A program made the translations under genes and the position numbers. Positions 1 to 12,000 of a stretch of 64,000 nt of DNA are shown here, piece after piece. Numbering within the stretch: position 1 is the first letter of the stretch; each line of letters opens with the position of its first letter. The notes under the pieces are model-generated. The model ran no database searches, was not told the origin of the DNA, and worked only from the letters and a program-made list of their open reading frames with translations. Source of the DNA: Elysia crispata (taxonomy: Eukaryota; Mollusca; Gastropoda; Plakobranchidae); assembly GCA_033675545.1 (NCBI GenBank), contig JAWDGP010006268.1:52501-116500 (forward strand), in the 5' to 3' direction.

Positions 1-1100
1 AAAATCCCCTCCTTTAGGGTATAGAATAATAGAAATTATTACAAAATCCTGCGAAAAAGGATTCAATTTTCAAACTAAGAGTTGTCTACCAAACATCAGA
101 AATCACAGTTGAACATAGTTATCAGTAGTTCACAAAAATTGACGTTTTTTTTTTCTTGTTAAAAACAAACGACTTGGCTTGAATATCACAACAGATTATT
201 TAGGTGTAATACAAAATTTGGCAAAATCGATAACAGCCCTGCAATACTTATCACCGCTAGTAGTAGTCCAATTGAATTTGTCCGGAAATCTACACATTTT
301 CCTCTGGGTTAAACAATAAAGGCTCAAACAGAAATGTTCTCAAATGGCCCGAAAAAGCTGTGTATTTAATTTGTATACCACATGACCCTAAAATTGTTAG
401 TTCTGTAAAAAAAAAACAAAAAACAAATATATCTTCAAATACATCTATGAAAGGGCAACGTCACGAATCAAGAATGCCGTGCACACAAAATTTGTTGTCT
501 AAACTGCACTGCACACTTACCAGTTTTTTTTTTTTTTAATCTTTTTTATTCTTTCCATTAACCACTATATCGACCTATTTGCTTTGGCAACAACAGTTGG
601 CTGTTCAAAGTTTTTCTTCTATCATTTTTTTTTAAATTTCTTTGGGTGCTTTTTTTTTTAATCCTGAAGATAATAAAACTAGATTTCGAGAAAATATTAA
701 ACGTGAGGATGTAAAGGCTTTGGCAGAGAGTAAAAACCAGTCGTAAATTTAAGGGCGTGACAAAACTAATGTAAAGCAAATAAAAAAAAAGAGTTATTTG
801 CCCTGATATTTAAGGATTAAAAAAAAATAGGGTTGCAGTAAAGCGTAGAAACAGAGGGGGATCAATAAATATGAGACTAAAAAAGAGCAGGTTACCTCAA
901 CAAAATAGTCTTGTCTATGGACATAAGAACTATGTGGAGTTTGAAAGTGATAACGTAATGAGGAGCCAGGATGTTATTACCTCGATGTTTCTCGTTTGAC
1001 AAGGGGTTCTAGCTGAGGGGTCGGTCGGTGCAAGTATTGAACGGTTCGGCTGGTTTACAGCATAATGTTGAGATCAGATCAATGGACAAACAGGAGAAAG
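1..1100. other. AT-rich non-coding stretch, nothing recognised
   Basis: This stretch is AT-rich with many homopolymer A and T runs. I see no convincing exon, RNA gene or transposon end. The only longer open frame here is low-complexity on the minus strand and resembles nothing I know. Confidence 0.5.
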
Positions 1101-1102
1101 AG

Positions 1103-1228
<126 letters not shown>

Positions 1229-1479
1229 TATGAGGGAGAAAGAGGAGAGAGAGTTGAAGAAAAGAGACGGTCGCAGTAATCAGAAGGAAGCGCTGTTCGA
1301 AAGGTAGTCATCAGATTTTTTTAAAGTTGTTTTTGATGGAATAGCAAAGAGGGCAGGGAAAGAGAGTAAGAGAGATACAAAGAAGGGGAGGGGGGACGGA
1401 GAAAAAGAAAGTCACTTTAAGATAAACACAGGATGGAAAGAGGAAGCTAAATAGTGGTAGAGGTGTGAGCAAAAGAAAG

Positions 1480-1515
<36 letters not shown>

Positions 1516-1610
1516 CAGGCAGACAGACAGACAGACAGCAGAGAAGAGAGAGAGAGAGAGAGGGGGGGGAAAGGGGAGGGGGGGGGGGGAAGAGGAGGAT
1601 GGAAAGTAGA

Positions 1611-3729
1611 GAACAAATAAAGACGGAAAGACCGCCTTTTAGAAACATTGTTTCTAATATCAAAAAGGGCCATATCTAGTATTTTGAATTCCATCAGCCA
1701 CACGGAGTTACCTTCGTCCAAGTAAATAACGGGTAACTGGTTTTTCTCGTCCTCTGCTTATCACACAATATTATGAACCGCCCCGAGGGATAGTGTCTCT
1801 AATTGTAAAGGAGAAAGCTGATTGCGGTATTTTTAGCTTGATGGTTCAATGGATTATTTCCTTTTCAAATAATACATCACACAGAGGCTTTCCATGATTT
1901 TGTTTTTCTCCTAAATTCGTCACTATAAGAATTACAGACATACAAACTAAGATATGACGTCTTATTAATTTTTTTTTAAATAATTGTAAATAAAACTATT
2001 CTTGTTTTTGGAAGAGTGTAACAACAGCAAATCGGTATCATTGTACAACATTGCTGATCATCACTAAGGTTTTGAACTTACGTCAAAGCTTCACTGCAAA
2101 ATAGTGAAAATAAAAGTAAAGAGAACACATAAACGCACTTACACTTCGGTAAAACACTGCATTCTGGCTTTTCCATTGAACTAATTTAGGAAAACAGATC
2201 TATAATTTTATAATTTTCATGAAATTTTAAATTTTGATATGGTTATATATTGCTTCCAAAAGCCAATCTGGCAACAAGTCTAGTAAGAGAGGAACTCTTC
2301 ACTATTAAAAGTGAAGAGGATGATCATTTTTTTTAATTGGAAAATCGGAATTAAAGTGACGTTTTGAGATTTTAACTTTCTTGTCTGTGTTTTTATATCC
2401 AAATTCTGGCTTGATCATATTCATCTGCTAAGTGACAGTAACAAGGTCCCAACTGCAGGGTTTTGAAAAAATCGAGTTAAGACCATAATTTATGTATATT
2501 GCTTGGTCACTAATATATTAAATGTACAAAATATGTCAGCTCACTTTCTTTGATCCAGAAATTTGCTTCCACCTATCTCTAGCTTAGCCTAGAATCTAGA
2601 AATATCGATAATTTTAAACACAGAATTTTATCTTTAAATGCTAAGCCTAAAAATAAAAGCTAGTTCTATCTTAAATCCTTTTGAAACTCTATGCCTAAAA
2701 GTAAAATCTAGATCTTAACCTTTTGATTTGAGTCTATCTGCTGTAAATATCCAGGCCCTATATATGGATTCTATGTCCAACCAACTTTTTTTCAGATTCT
2801 TACTTAGATCCTGCTCTATCAGATGGTTTTAGAACTTAGAACTGCCGCCGCCTCCACACAGTACAGTGTAGACCTACTTTCAGTTTCATTCCTGCCATCT
2901 TTGCCCACCTGTCTTACAGAAAATAGTTTGCACATTCACATTTTTTTTTCTTTTACGAAAATAAAAATTACATCTTTGCCCATAATTTTCAAAAAACATT
3001 ATTTTGGTGAAAAAACCAACAACATTACCACTCCAATCTTTAGGGCATTTTACATTTTTATGCCAAATTTGACGTGTCTTGGTGGTCTAGAAATTCTCGG
3101 TTAGATGGTCCTCATTTTTCGCCTAGCTTCATTATTACGAGATTACCAAAATAGGTCATCGGTGTTAAAGCCTGATCATCATCTTCTTGTGTTCATTTTT
3201 AATACATAATAGTTTTATATACAACTCTTCTACTATGCTGCAATCAAGTGTCTTACCTGTAGAGCACAGTTGACACGGCAGAAAGAATAAAAAAGCAAAA
3301 CGCGGCGTGTACATTATAGACGCTTGTATTTGGTTTACTGCACGTATATATGATTATGTACACATTTAATTTTTTTTACCGTGTCGCCAAATGCAAAGTT
3401 TTATGCGTGATTATTATTACAGCGCAAGTTCATCAATATCAAGACGTTCATTATTACAAAACAATTTTAAAAGCTGCAGTTCAAAACATATCAAAACTGA
3501 ATTCATTAGATTATAATTATAAATATGTCCGCCCTTCCCTTGCCACTCCTTTTTTTTTCTTACTTGGTCTGATAAAAACCAATCTTCCCATATCTTTAAT
3601 ACTATTATTGTGAGTTTACCGAGCCTAAAAATCGTAATAATTATTACTCAATATTACTTTACACTTTAGTATAGATCGATTTTCTCTTTTTGACAACGAT
3701 GTAACTAAGGTGATGGTATAGAAAACATT
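1611..3729. other. Intergenic AT-rich DNA, nothing recognised
   Basis: I see no exon with splice sites or a recognisable protein. CTAGATCT-like palindromic motifs occur around 2590-2710. Confidence 0.45.
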
Positions 3730-3739
3730 CTAGATCCTT
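3730..3739. repeat. Target-site duplication of the LINE (left)
   Basis: CTAGATCCTT is repeated exactly at 4015-4024 and brackets the LINE tail. Confidence 0.8.
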
Positions 3740-4014
3740 GCTTTTCTTGTTGTTGTTGTTGTTGTTGTTGTCCTTATCATCCCGGCTGTTGAGGGCCATT
3801 CTGGGGTCGACTTGCCACGCTTCTCCAAGTCACACGATCCTTTGCTAGCTTGATGTTCATGTAGAGCTGGTTGCCAGTCCATTCTTTGACGTCGACGTAC
3901 CACTGACGTCTGGGTCTGCCCCTCCTTCTTCTACCATCTATTCTACCTGTGAGGACTGTTTTCTGTAGGCTGTCATGCCTTGCAATGTGGCCAAATTATG
4001 ACAGCTTTTGACAG
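3740..4014 (-). mobile_element. 5'-truncated LINE (non-LTR retrotransposon) 3' tail
   Basis: Read on the minus strand from about 3993 to 3775, the sequence gives an uninterrupted frame of about 72 codons: GHIARHDSLQKTVLTGRIDG, then RRRRGRPRRQWYVDVKEWTG, and ending in PQQPG and a stop. The GH(I/V)xR start, the RRGRPRxxW motif and the WTG segment are typical of the C-terminal end of LINE reverse-transcriptase ORFs. A (CAA)n tail follows the stop on the same strand (TTG repeat at 3745-3770 on +), as expected for a LINE 3' end. The insert is flanked by a perfect 10-bp direct repeat, CTAGATCCTT, at 3730-3739 and 4015-4024. Only the last few hundred bases were inserted, so it is a dead-on-arrival 5'-truncated copy. 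The clade is not assigned. The intact frame and perfect duplication suggest a fairly recent insertion. Confidence 0.85.
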
Positions 4015-4024
4015 CTAGATCCTT
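4015..4024. repeat. Target-site duplication of the LINE (right)
   Basis: CTAGATCCTT matches 3730-3739 exactly. Confidence 0.8.
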
Positions 4025-4320
4025 ACCGAACTCATTTAATGCTTCAATTGTTAAAGTTCTTTTTATCTTAAGAATCTAGCTTTTACCTATGCTAATCATT
4101 GAGTAAGATACAGTTACATTCTTTCAATGACCCTCGCCCTTGAGTATTTTGAAGTACGCCTTTTGCTCTATAGTGCTCTTTCACTATGGACGTGTTGGTG
4201 CCGAAGTAAGAATATTCATAGAGTTAGCAAACGAGGAATACAGAGACCAAGAAAATGAAGCATAGGGCTTTAAAAAGAGCTGTATCTTTCCATCTTATTC
4301 TCTTTTTCAAACACACGCAT

Positions 4321-4321
<1 letters not shown>

Positions 4322-4413
<92 letters not shown>

Positions 4414-4490
4414 CTCTCTCTCTATCTCTATCTCTATCATCTATCTATCTATCTATCTATCTATTTGTCTCTCTATCTCTCTCCCTCTGT
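4322..4490. repeat. (CT)n microsatellite with CTAT variant block
   Basis: A pure CT run at 4322-4402 passes into CTTT and then CTAT tetranucleotide variants up to about 4490. The long Ser-Leu frames across it are artefacts of the repeat. Confidence 0.95.
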
Positions 4491-4724
4491 GTGTGTCTCA
4501 ACATGCATCCCGTTGTGGCTTACTGTCTTACTGCACTCTCTTTGTTGTCTGTTTGCGCTGCCTGTCGTTGTAATTGCGTTTTATGTTTCTATCCCACTGT
4601 CCGTCACCCATTCTGTGTCTGTCTTTTTTTTTTTATCTCTGCTTCTCCAACTGTCTTTGGACCTTCTGTCTCTCTTTCCATTTCGCTGCCTAACCATCTT
4701 TCTGTTCTACTCCCTATCTCTGTT

Positions 4725-4950
<226 letters not shown>

Positions 4951-4999
4951 ACTCTCCCCTCTCTGTCACAGCGCTCTCTGTTCGATTATACATAGCAAA

Positions 5000-6081
5000 A
5001 TAACGGCTATGATTTGCAGTCCGTGATATCTGGTAATTTGTCGAAGTTTAATTAACAGAAACAAATCGTCTGGCCTTTGTGGCATGCATACATGTTGATG
5101 GACAGTTCAACAACAAGAACCGCTGCGAATTTGCTAACAAGCACCGCAAACACAACAGACAATAGTTTCGTGATAAACTGATGCACAAAGCATCAATTTC
5201 GGGTCATTTTCTTCCTGAGTCGATAGAGAAGCTTTTAGTAAAATAAACAAATCAGTTTGAGTCTTTGGTAAGAGAAAATATGAAAGATATGCTTTCGAGA
5301 TTGCTGTTTCGATGAGAGTACCGGTGCGGGCATTAGATTAACCACACTTGTTTATTTCGAGTAAATTCGAAGTTTACACGCCATGTCACGAGCTTTTGTA
5401 TTCTCCACTTGTTGAAATGAGTGACAGACTTAGTGTTGGGAGTCTGGATAATGGAGAGCGCTGTTAGTCTCTGACCTGAGCTGTTAGGTTTCGGAGATCA
5501 TAATGTCTCTGAGTATCGTAACTCCACAGGTCGTCAATAAATGAGCAGATAAAATATTATATAATCGATCTATTGTGATTTGGACACACGATGAACAAAA
5601 CCCTCACTTCTCCCTTGATTTCTTTTTACAAGAGGTCTACAATTTACGAACCCCAAATCGTCACTGGACTTTCGTGGTTTGTAAAAAATAAAACATCGGA
5701 ATAGCGCTTTTATTCTATCAAAAATAATATCATAGATCAGAAGAAATCTTCAAGATTCACACGAGTATATAAGGCCTGAGGATAAATTTTTGTTCCACAA
5801 AACTTTTATCACTAGATGGATATTCAGGCTAATGTTTTAACATCATTTTTCAGTGAAATGCAAGGAAATGAATTTCTGTATATATATATATGGCTAATTA
5901 CGTTTCATTTATCTAAAAATTACCACTCGTCAAAATCTGTGTTTCTTCTGTTAAAAAACATTTATATGTGTCATCTCTAGAAAAGAACATTCTTGACAAG
6001 GTATGAAGAATCTTTACTCAGCTTCTAATTCGGTAACAAAGTAAAGATACTCACTTTGGAAAATATTTCTAAATACAAAAA
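5000..6081. other. 5' flank of the receptor gene
   Basis: No exon is recognised here. The stretch should hold the promoter and 5' UTR of the receptor gene, but I cannot place a TATA box or transcription start with any confidence. An in-frame TAA at 6070-6072 lies just before the chosen ATG. Confidence 0.4.
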
Positions 6082-9000
6082 ATGACAGTAATGAAAATTG
6101 CACTAAAGCTCAACTTTTGGATAACTTTGGTGATAACCTCTGATGTCATGAGGCAGACTCATTCCATAGCATGGTTAGAAGAAAGGAGTTATTTTACACC
6201 AGGAACCAAACACTCCTCCGTTAAGGTGGCCCAGAATGCTACTCTTGCAACCGTTGCTCTTAGCCCTCATGAAATAAACAAATGGACTAAAATGTTAGCA
6301 TGGACACAAGAAGTTGCTAGCTTTATGATGTGTGGAAATTGTGAGCCAGTTCATGGGAACCAAAACAACTTTATTCTTATTTATACTGAAGAACTAGCCG
6401 TGGTAAAACCTCTGTTTGAGGAAATCTTTTCCTGCAGATGGCGGTTAACAAAAGCAGTCGCTTGGAGATTGGACGCATCCAGTAGGCGACAAGATGTTCT
6501 TCAGGTCCTATCCACATCTCTCGGCATGGAGACAGAGGTTAGAAGTGTCATTGTTGCCAGCAGGTATGTGGATTTTGTCTATCTTGTTCTGGATGTTGTA
6601 GCTACGGACCTGATATTCAAGTGGAGACGTTTACTTCATGTCATAGAGTGGTTTGCTCTCACCACTGACCGATTGTCTGGAAGTTCCAATATTTCTCGCC
6701 ATAAAAGTTTGCCTGATTTTGTGACTTTTCTATCCTCTCAAGATTTAAGCATTGACATAAACCAAAAGTCACGAATACAACCTTTGAAAAAAGTTTTGCA
6801 AATACGTTTGAACTTGAATGAATCGTCATTCCAGGGGAATGTTGGGACAAAATGGTCTCCCAGACTAAAGCTAAATAAAGTAGCACTGGGATCCCTTAAC
6901 GAATCTATGCTCTCTCAACACTTGCGGCGCGATGCAACAATTTATCTGGCCTCGCAAAAGTCCACCATGGCAGGTATGCACGTTCCCGCAGTCATCGTAA
7001 CGTCAGAGTGGGATCAAAATGCTTTTCTCGTCAATGAAGGCCACAAAACATCATGGCGTGGGTTCAGTATAGATGTATTGAAGCTGCTAGGTGAGGCTCT
7101 TGGGTTTACACCACAACTCTTTCCAGTAACGGACGGTGGGTTTTATGGCACTTTTGAATCAAATGAAGAAATCCTGGGTGTGTCAGGTGAGCGGTCTTTC
7201 CATTGTCCTTGGTTTGCGATGCCTACAGTTATATTTACGTGGAAAAGTCTGTGTGTGTGTGTGTGGGGGGGGAGTAAGGGCAAAGAAGAACAACGAACAC
7301 ATTTTACATGTTCCATTGATGGAACATACGTGTAGAATAAAGACTATTAATATTTCCTCGAAAACAACTCAAATAATGCCGTCTTAGAACCATAGACGGC
7401 TTTTTTTAAACCTTATATACTAACGTTTACATTACATTGGCCTAAAGACTTTTATTTTATGTGTGTATATATATGTATATACAAATCACAGAGAGGCGAA
7501 TCTGTCAACTTTTTACTTTATTTTTTTTTCTGACCATCGGACCCTTCAGATGAATTTAAAACTATCATTTCATTTTATCTGCTGTTATAATGTCCCCTTA
7601 ATACTATCTAACCATACGACATAGGGCCACGAAGTATGGCTCCAAAGGGGAACTGACGCAAATCTTTAATGCGCTGTGGCCAAAATATAATCTATGAAGG
7701 TATGCATCATAAACATAAGAGTAGTCTTGTTTCCGAAGACGTTCTGTCGCTCTCATTCTTTAAAGATTCAGCAAAGCGGTAGGCTGACTGACCTCAGAGA
7801 TGCACTTTCATCGAAACACTATTTCTGTGCATTTCTTCCAGAGATAAATTCCATTCTTTTCTGTGTTTGCCGTTTATTGTTGGTGATGCTGGTTTAAACA
7901 TATTAATCCATTGCATAGAAGTCTAGACTCGATGAAAGAAAGGGTTAAACACTTACAGAATTTTTAATAGATTTTAATCAGAAAACGCTTGTTTTGGACT
8001 TTGTATAACTCTAGCTCGTCAAATCAAGATAATAGAAGACATTGTGCAGATTGGTGCAAGTGTCATTTTATCTTTGTTTTGGTTTTTTTTTTCTAGATCT
8101 GGAACTTTATTTACAAGCTATACTTTGACGAGGTTGGACATGACAGATCCAATTAAAAAAAAACTCCATATAGTTCTTAGTCCTTGTTTTAGAAAATCAG
8201 TGAAGGGTTTATATTAAAGTCAGGGTGTCAACCAGTTGTATATCTAGATCTTGACTTTCGTGTTATATATTTAAAAGCATATCATTCTAAAGAGTAATTA
8301 AAAAAATACTTTGACCAGCCCATAAGAAATTATGCGATAATTGCTATTCATCCCCTTGTTATGGCGGTGGCTGAAGACAGTACAACCATATCAAAACATT
8401 TGCCATGTAGTCCACTATATGGCGGTGACTGAGGACATTACAATAAGATCAAAACATTTGCCATGTAGTCCACTATATGGCGCTGACTGAAGACATTACA
8501 ACCATATCAAAATATTTGCCATGTAGTCCACTATATGGTGGTGACTGAAGACATTACAACCATATCAAAATATTTGCCATGTAGTCCACTATATGGTGGT
8601 GACTGAAGACATTACAACCATATCAAAAGATTTGCCATGTAGTCCACTATATGGCGGTGACTGAAGACAGTACAACCATATCAAAAGATTTGCCATTTAG
8701 TCCACTATATAGCGTTGAGTGAAGACAGTACAACCATATCAAAAGATTTTCCATGTAGTCCACTACATGGCGGTGACTGAAGACAGTACAACCATATCAA
8801 AAGATTTTCCATGTAGTCCACTACATGGCGGTGACTGAAGACAGTACAACCATATCAAAAGATTTTCCATGTAGTCCACTATATGGCGGTGACGTGAGAC
8901 ATTACAACCATATCAAAATATTTTCCATGTAGTCCACTATATGGCGGTGACTGGAGACAGTACAACCATGTCAAAAGATTTGCCATGTAGTCAACCAATT

Positions 9001-12000
9001 GTATCCTCAGGAATACAATCCAAAATCTTAACAAAGTAATACGCGTCAGCGACTGACAAAGTTACGATGGTGACAAGACCGTGGAGATTAAATCATATGC
9101 AACTTTCGCTCAACGGTTGCTTCTCCTTTCTCCTCTCGCCATGTTTTGATAGCGTCTTTCGGCAGAGTATTATTGTGACAATTGGAGAATGCTGTGAATT
9201 ATTTTTTAAATGCAAGTCATACTCTGTATTCACTCGAAAGTCAACGTAAGACTGATAAGACTAATTCTTATTAAAAAAAAATCAGAAGGAAGAAAGAAAT
9301 CGTCCAATCTATTAGCTCATTTTTTACTATAGTCGCCAATCGCTGTGATACTTAAATCTTGGTAATGTTTGGTTTTTGACTTTGTGAACTGTCTTATTTC
9401 ATTTTGACGTTCAGGCTGTAACCGAATCTTTAGAAAGCGCTATAACATTTGTAAAATGTAGCTCTGAGCCTTGTTTTAATCTTTATTTTCGACTTTTATG
9501 GAAATAATTTTACGTCCAGGCTATCTGAAGCGACGCGAGGCTGGTCTAAGCCCGATGGGTATGATGAGCTCAGAAATCAGACGCAGCGTGATAGACTTTC
9601 TCAATCCACATATCAGAGAGGATATCTTCTACATCATGTTTAGGTGGGTCCATCAGTAGAGCAGTGCATTATGAGATAACGAAAACTGTATCTGAAAAGC
9701 GCAAAGAAAGGCGACACAGCCCAATTTTTTTTATGTTTTTCGGATAGAACCCAAAGAAAAGATATACCAGTGAAAGTTTAGATACATTTCTGCACTCCTA
9801 GCACCTGAAATACTTAGACAATGATCGATGAGATTGGATGTTCAGTACACAATGGAGACACTTGAGCAGCTACTTGTGCGTCAACCTTTCATTTTCGTTC
9901 AAACTTAATTACATAGCTATTTCAAAGAATGATCTGGACCAGTGCAATATAACACGTTAACGTGGTCCAAACTGAGAACAGGCAAACTATGGGGGAAAAG
10001 AATATAAAGCCTGTTTTATATCACTCTTGTACCTCAGAGTTCACTTCGATCAGAGCCAATTGGGAGACCCTCGATCTGGCCTGATGAAGACAGGGACAGG
10101 TGTCATGTACTGCCTCATTGGGCCGTGTATTGCCGTGCTGGTTGGGCTGTTGGTATTTCTGGTGAACGGTGTGCTCACCAACAAGGGCGAGACTTACGGA
10201 CGTGCAAATTTGAGGTGAAGAACATTTGTTTTACTTTGTATGCAGATAACACATTTTTTTTCCTTATTAATTTGTTATTATGTCATATTGTTTTTGGTCA
10301 CACTTCTGAGTTCCATATGAAAAATTTACCAAGCTTCCGCTGAAGTAGAAACTTTTACCTCTATCTGAAAGATTTAGGCGTCTGTAACGTATTTTCGAAA
10401 GTGATTGTTCTAACGTAAAAATTTAGAGTTCATTCTAAAGTCACTCTAAAACTGTAGTCTGCATTTCATCAGACTTCCAAATTTCAGAGTATGAGTTTTA
10501 TATCTTGGTTGTTTTTTTTTTTCTTGCTAGGCTTAACATAATTCTTTCTTTACCATTTTCAGCAATGTAACCACTGAATTTCGAAGTGTCCAGCTTGTTG
10601 CTCTGGTGATTGTGAGGGACTATAGGCCCTAACTAAAAAAATAAAGCTGCATGATTAATTAGAATTTAAAAAAGGACAAGAAAAACTACGAGTTTTTTTT
10701 TTCTTGAGCAACAAAGCATAGGTCAAACCGAGTCCCGGAGATTTGAGTTGGCTTCAATATATTGTAGGTGTTAAGGTCAATAGGTCATTACTCGTTAGAT
10801 TTGTCATGACCTTAATCATTTTAAATCTTCGACTTGAATTTTTTTTTTTTATACAGTTTCAGTTCCCAACACCTGATGGTGATGATGGAAAAAAAATGGG
10901 TGGAGAATGGGAGAATAATGGGTGTCAATAATTATTCTAATTTTTAAAGGGCAGCCAAATATACTTTATGTTCAAACATCTGAAGATTTGATCAACACGG
11001 ATGCGATATGATTATATGCACTATATTAGTATCCCTATTTTGTCTCAAGTTTTTGTCTTTGTTTAGCTACTTTTTGTTTGTGTCTGAACGTTGAGATCAA
11101 TATTTAGATTTTAAAAAAAAACACTTTGCAATGTTTTTTTTTTAATAACAGGCCCGTATAAATTATGCCTTAGGTAATGCGCTGGGCTAAATCACAAGTT
11201 TGCAGCTTCACTTGGACTATCTGGTTGCAACTCGGAGCTCATGTGAGCACTTCGGTCTGAAGGCTTCACGGGAGTCTAGTAGACGCTGTGACAGAGGAGG
11301 TTACAAACACATTAGACCATGTCGTAGACTCTGTGACTGTGGAGGATACAAGCAAATACTCAGACATTATAACATATAGCGGATTCTGTGACTGTGGAGG
11401 TTACAAGCAAATACTCAGACATTACAACATGTAGCGGATTCTGTGACTGTGGAGGTTACAAGCAAATTGCACCACATAGTAGACTCTGTGAGTTTGGAGG
11501 TTACAAAGACATTGCATCATGTAGCGGCTCCGTGACTCTGGAAGTTACTTACACATTACACCATGTAGTGACTCTGTGACTGAGGGGTTACTCAAACACT
11601 ACACCATTAAGTTGCTCTGTGACTGAGGAGGTTATAAAGACATTGCTCCATTTACGGCTCTGTGACTGTATAGGTTACAAAGAAATTACACCATGAAGCA
11701 GGCTCTTTGACCGTGGATGTTACAAAGACATAACACTATGGACTGTCCTCTGTCACTGAATAGGTTACAAAGAAATTACACCATTTTGCAGACTCTGTGA
11801 CTGTGGAGGTTACTCACACATTTAGCCATGTAACAGCTCTTTGACTGAGAAGGTTAAAAAGACATTGCACCATGTCACGGGCTCTGTGACTGTGGAGTTT
11901 ACTCAGACATTACGCCATATAGTGGGCTTGTGACTGAGGATGTTACACTTAACATCTTGTATCAGGCTCTTTGGCTCTGGAGGTTACAATGACATTAAAC

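Noticed and set aside
8357-8995. Regular direct repeats, considered as a CRISPR array
   Set aside because: The units are contiguous with no unique spacers, and this is spliced animal DNA. The arrays at 11.3 and 15.3 kb fail for the same reason.
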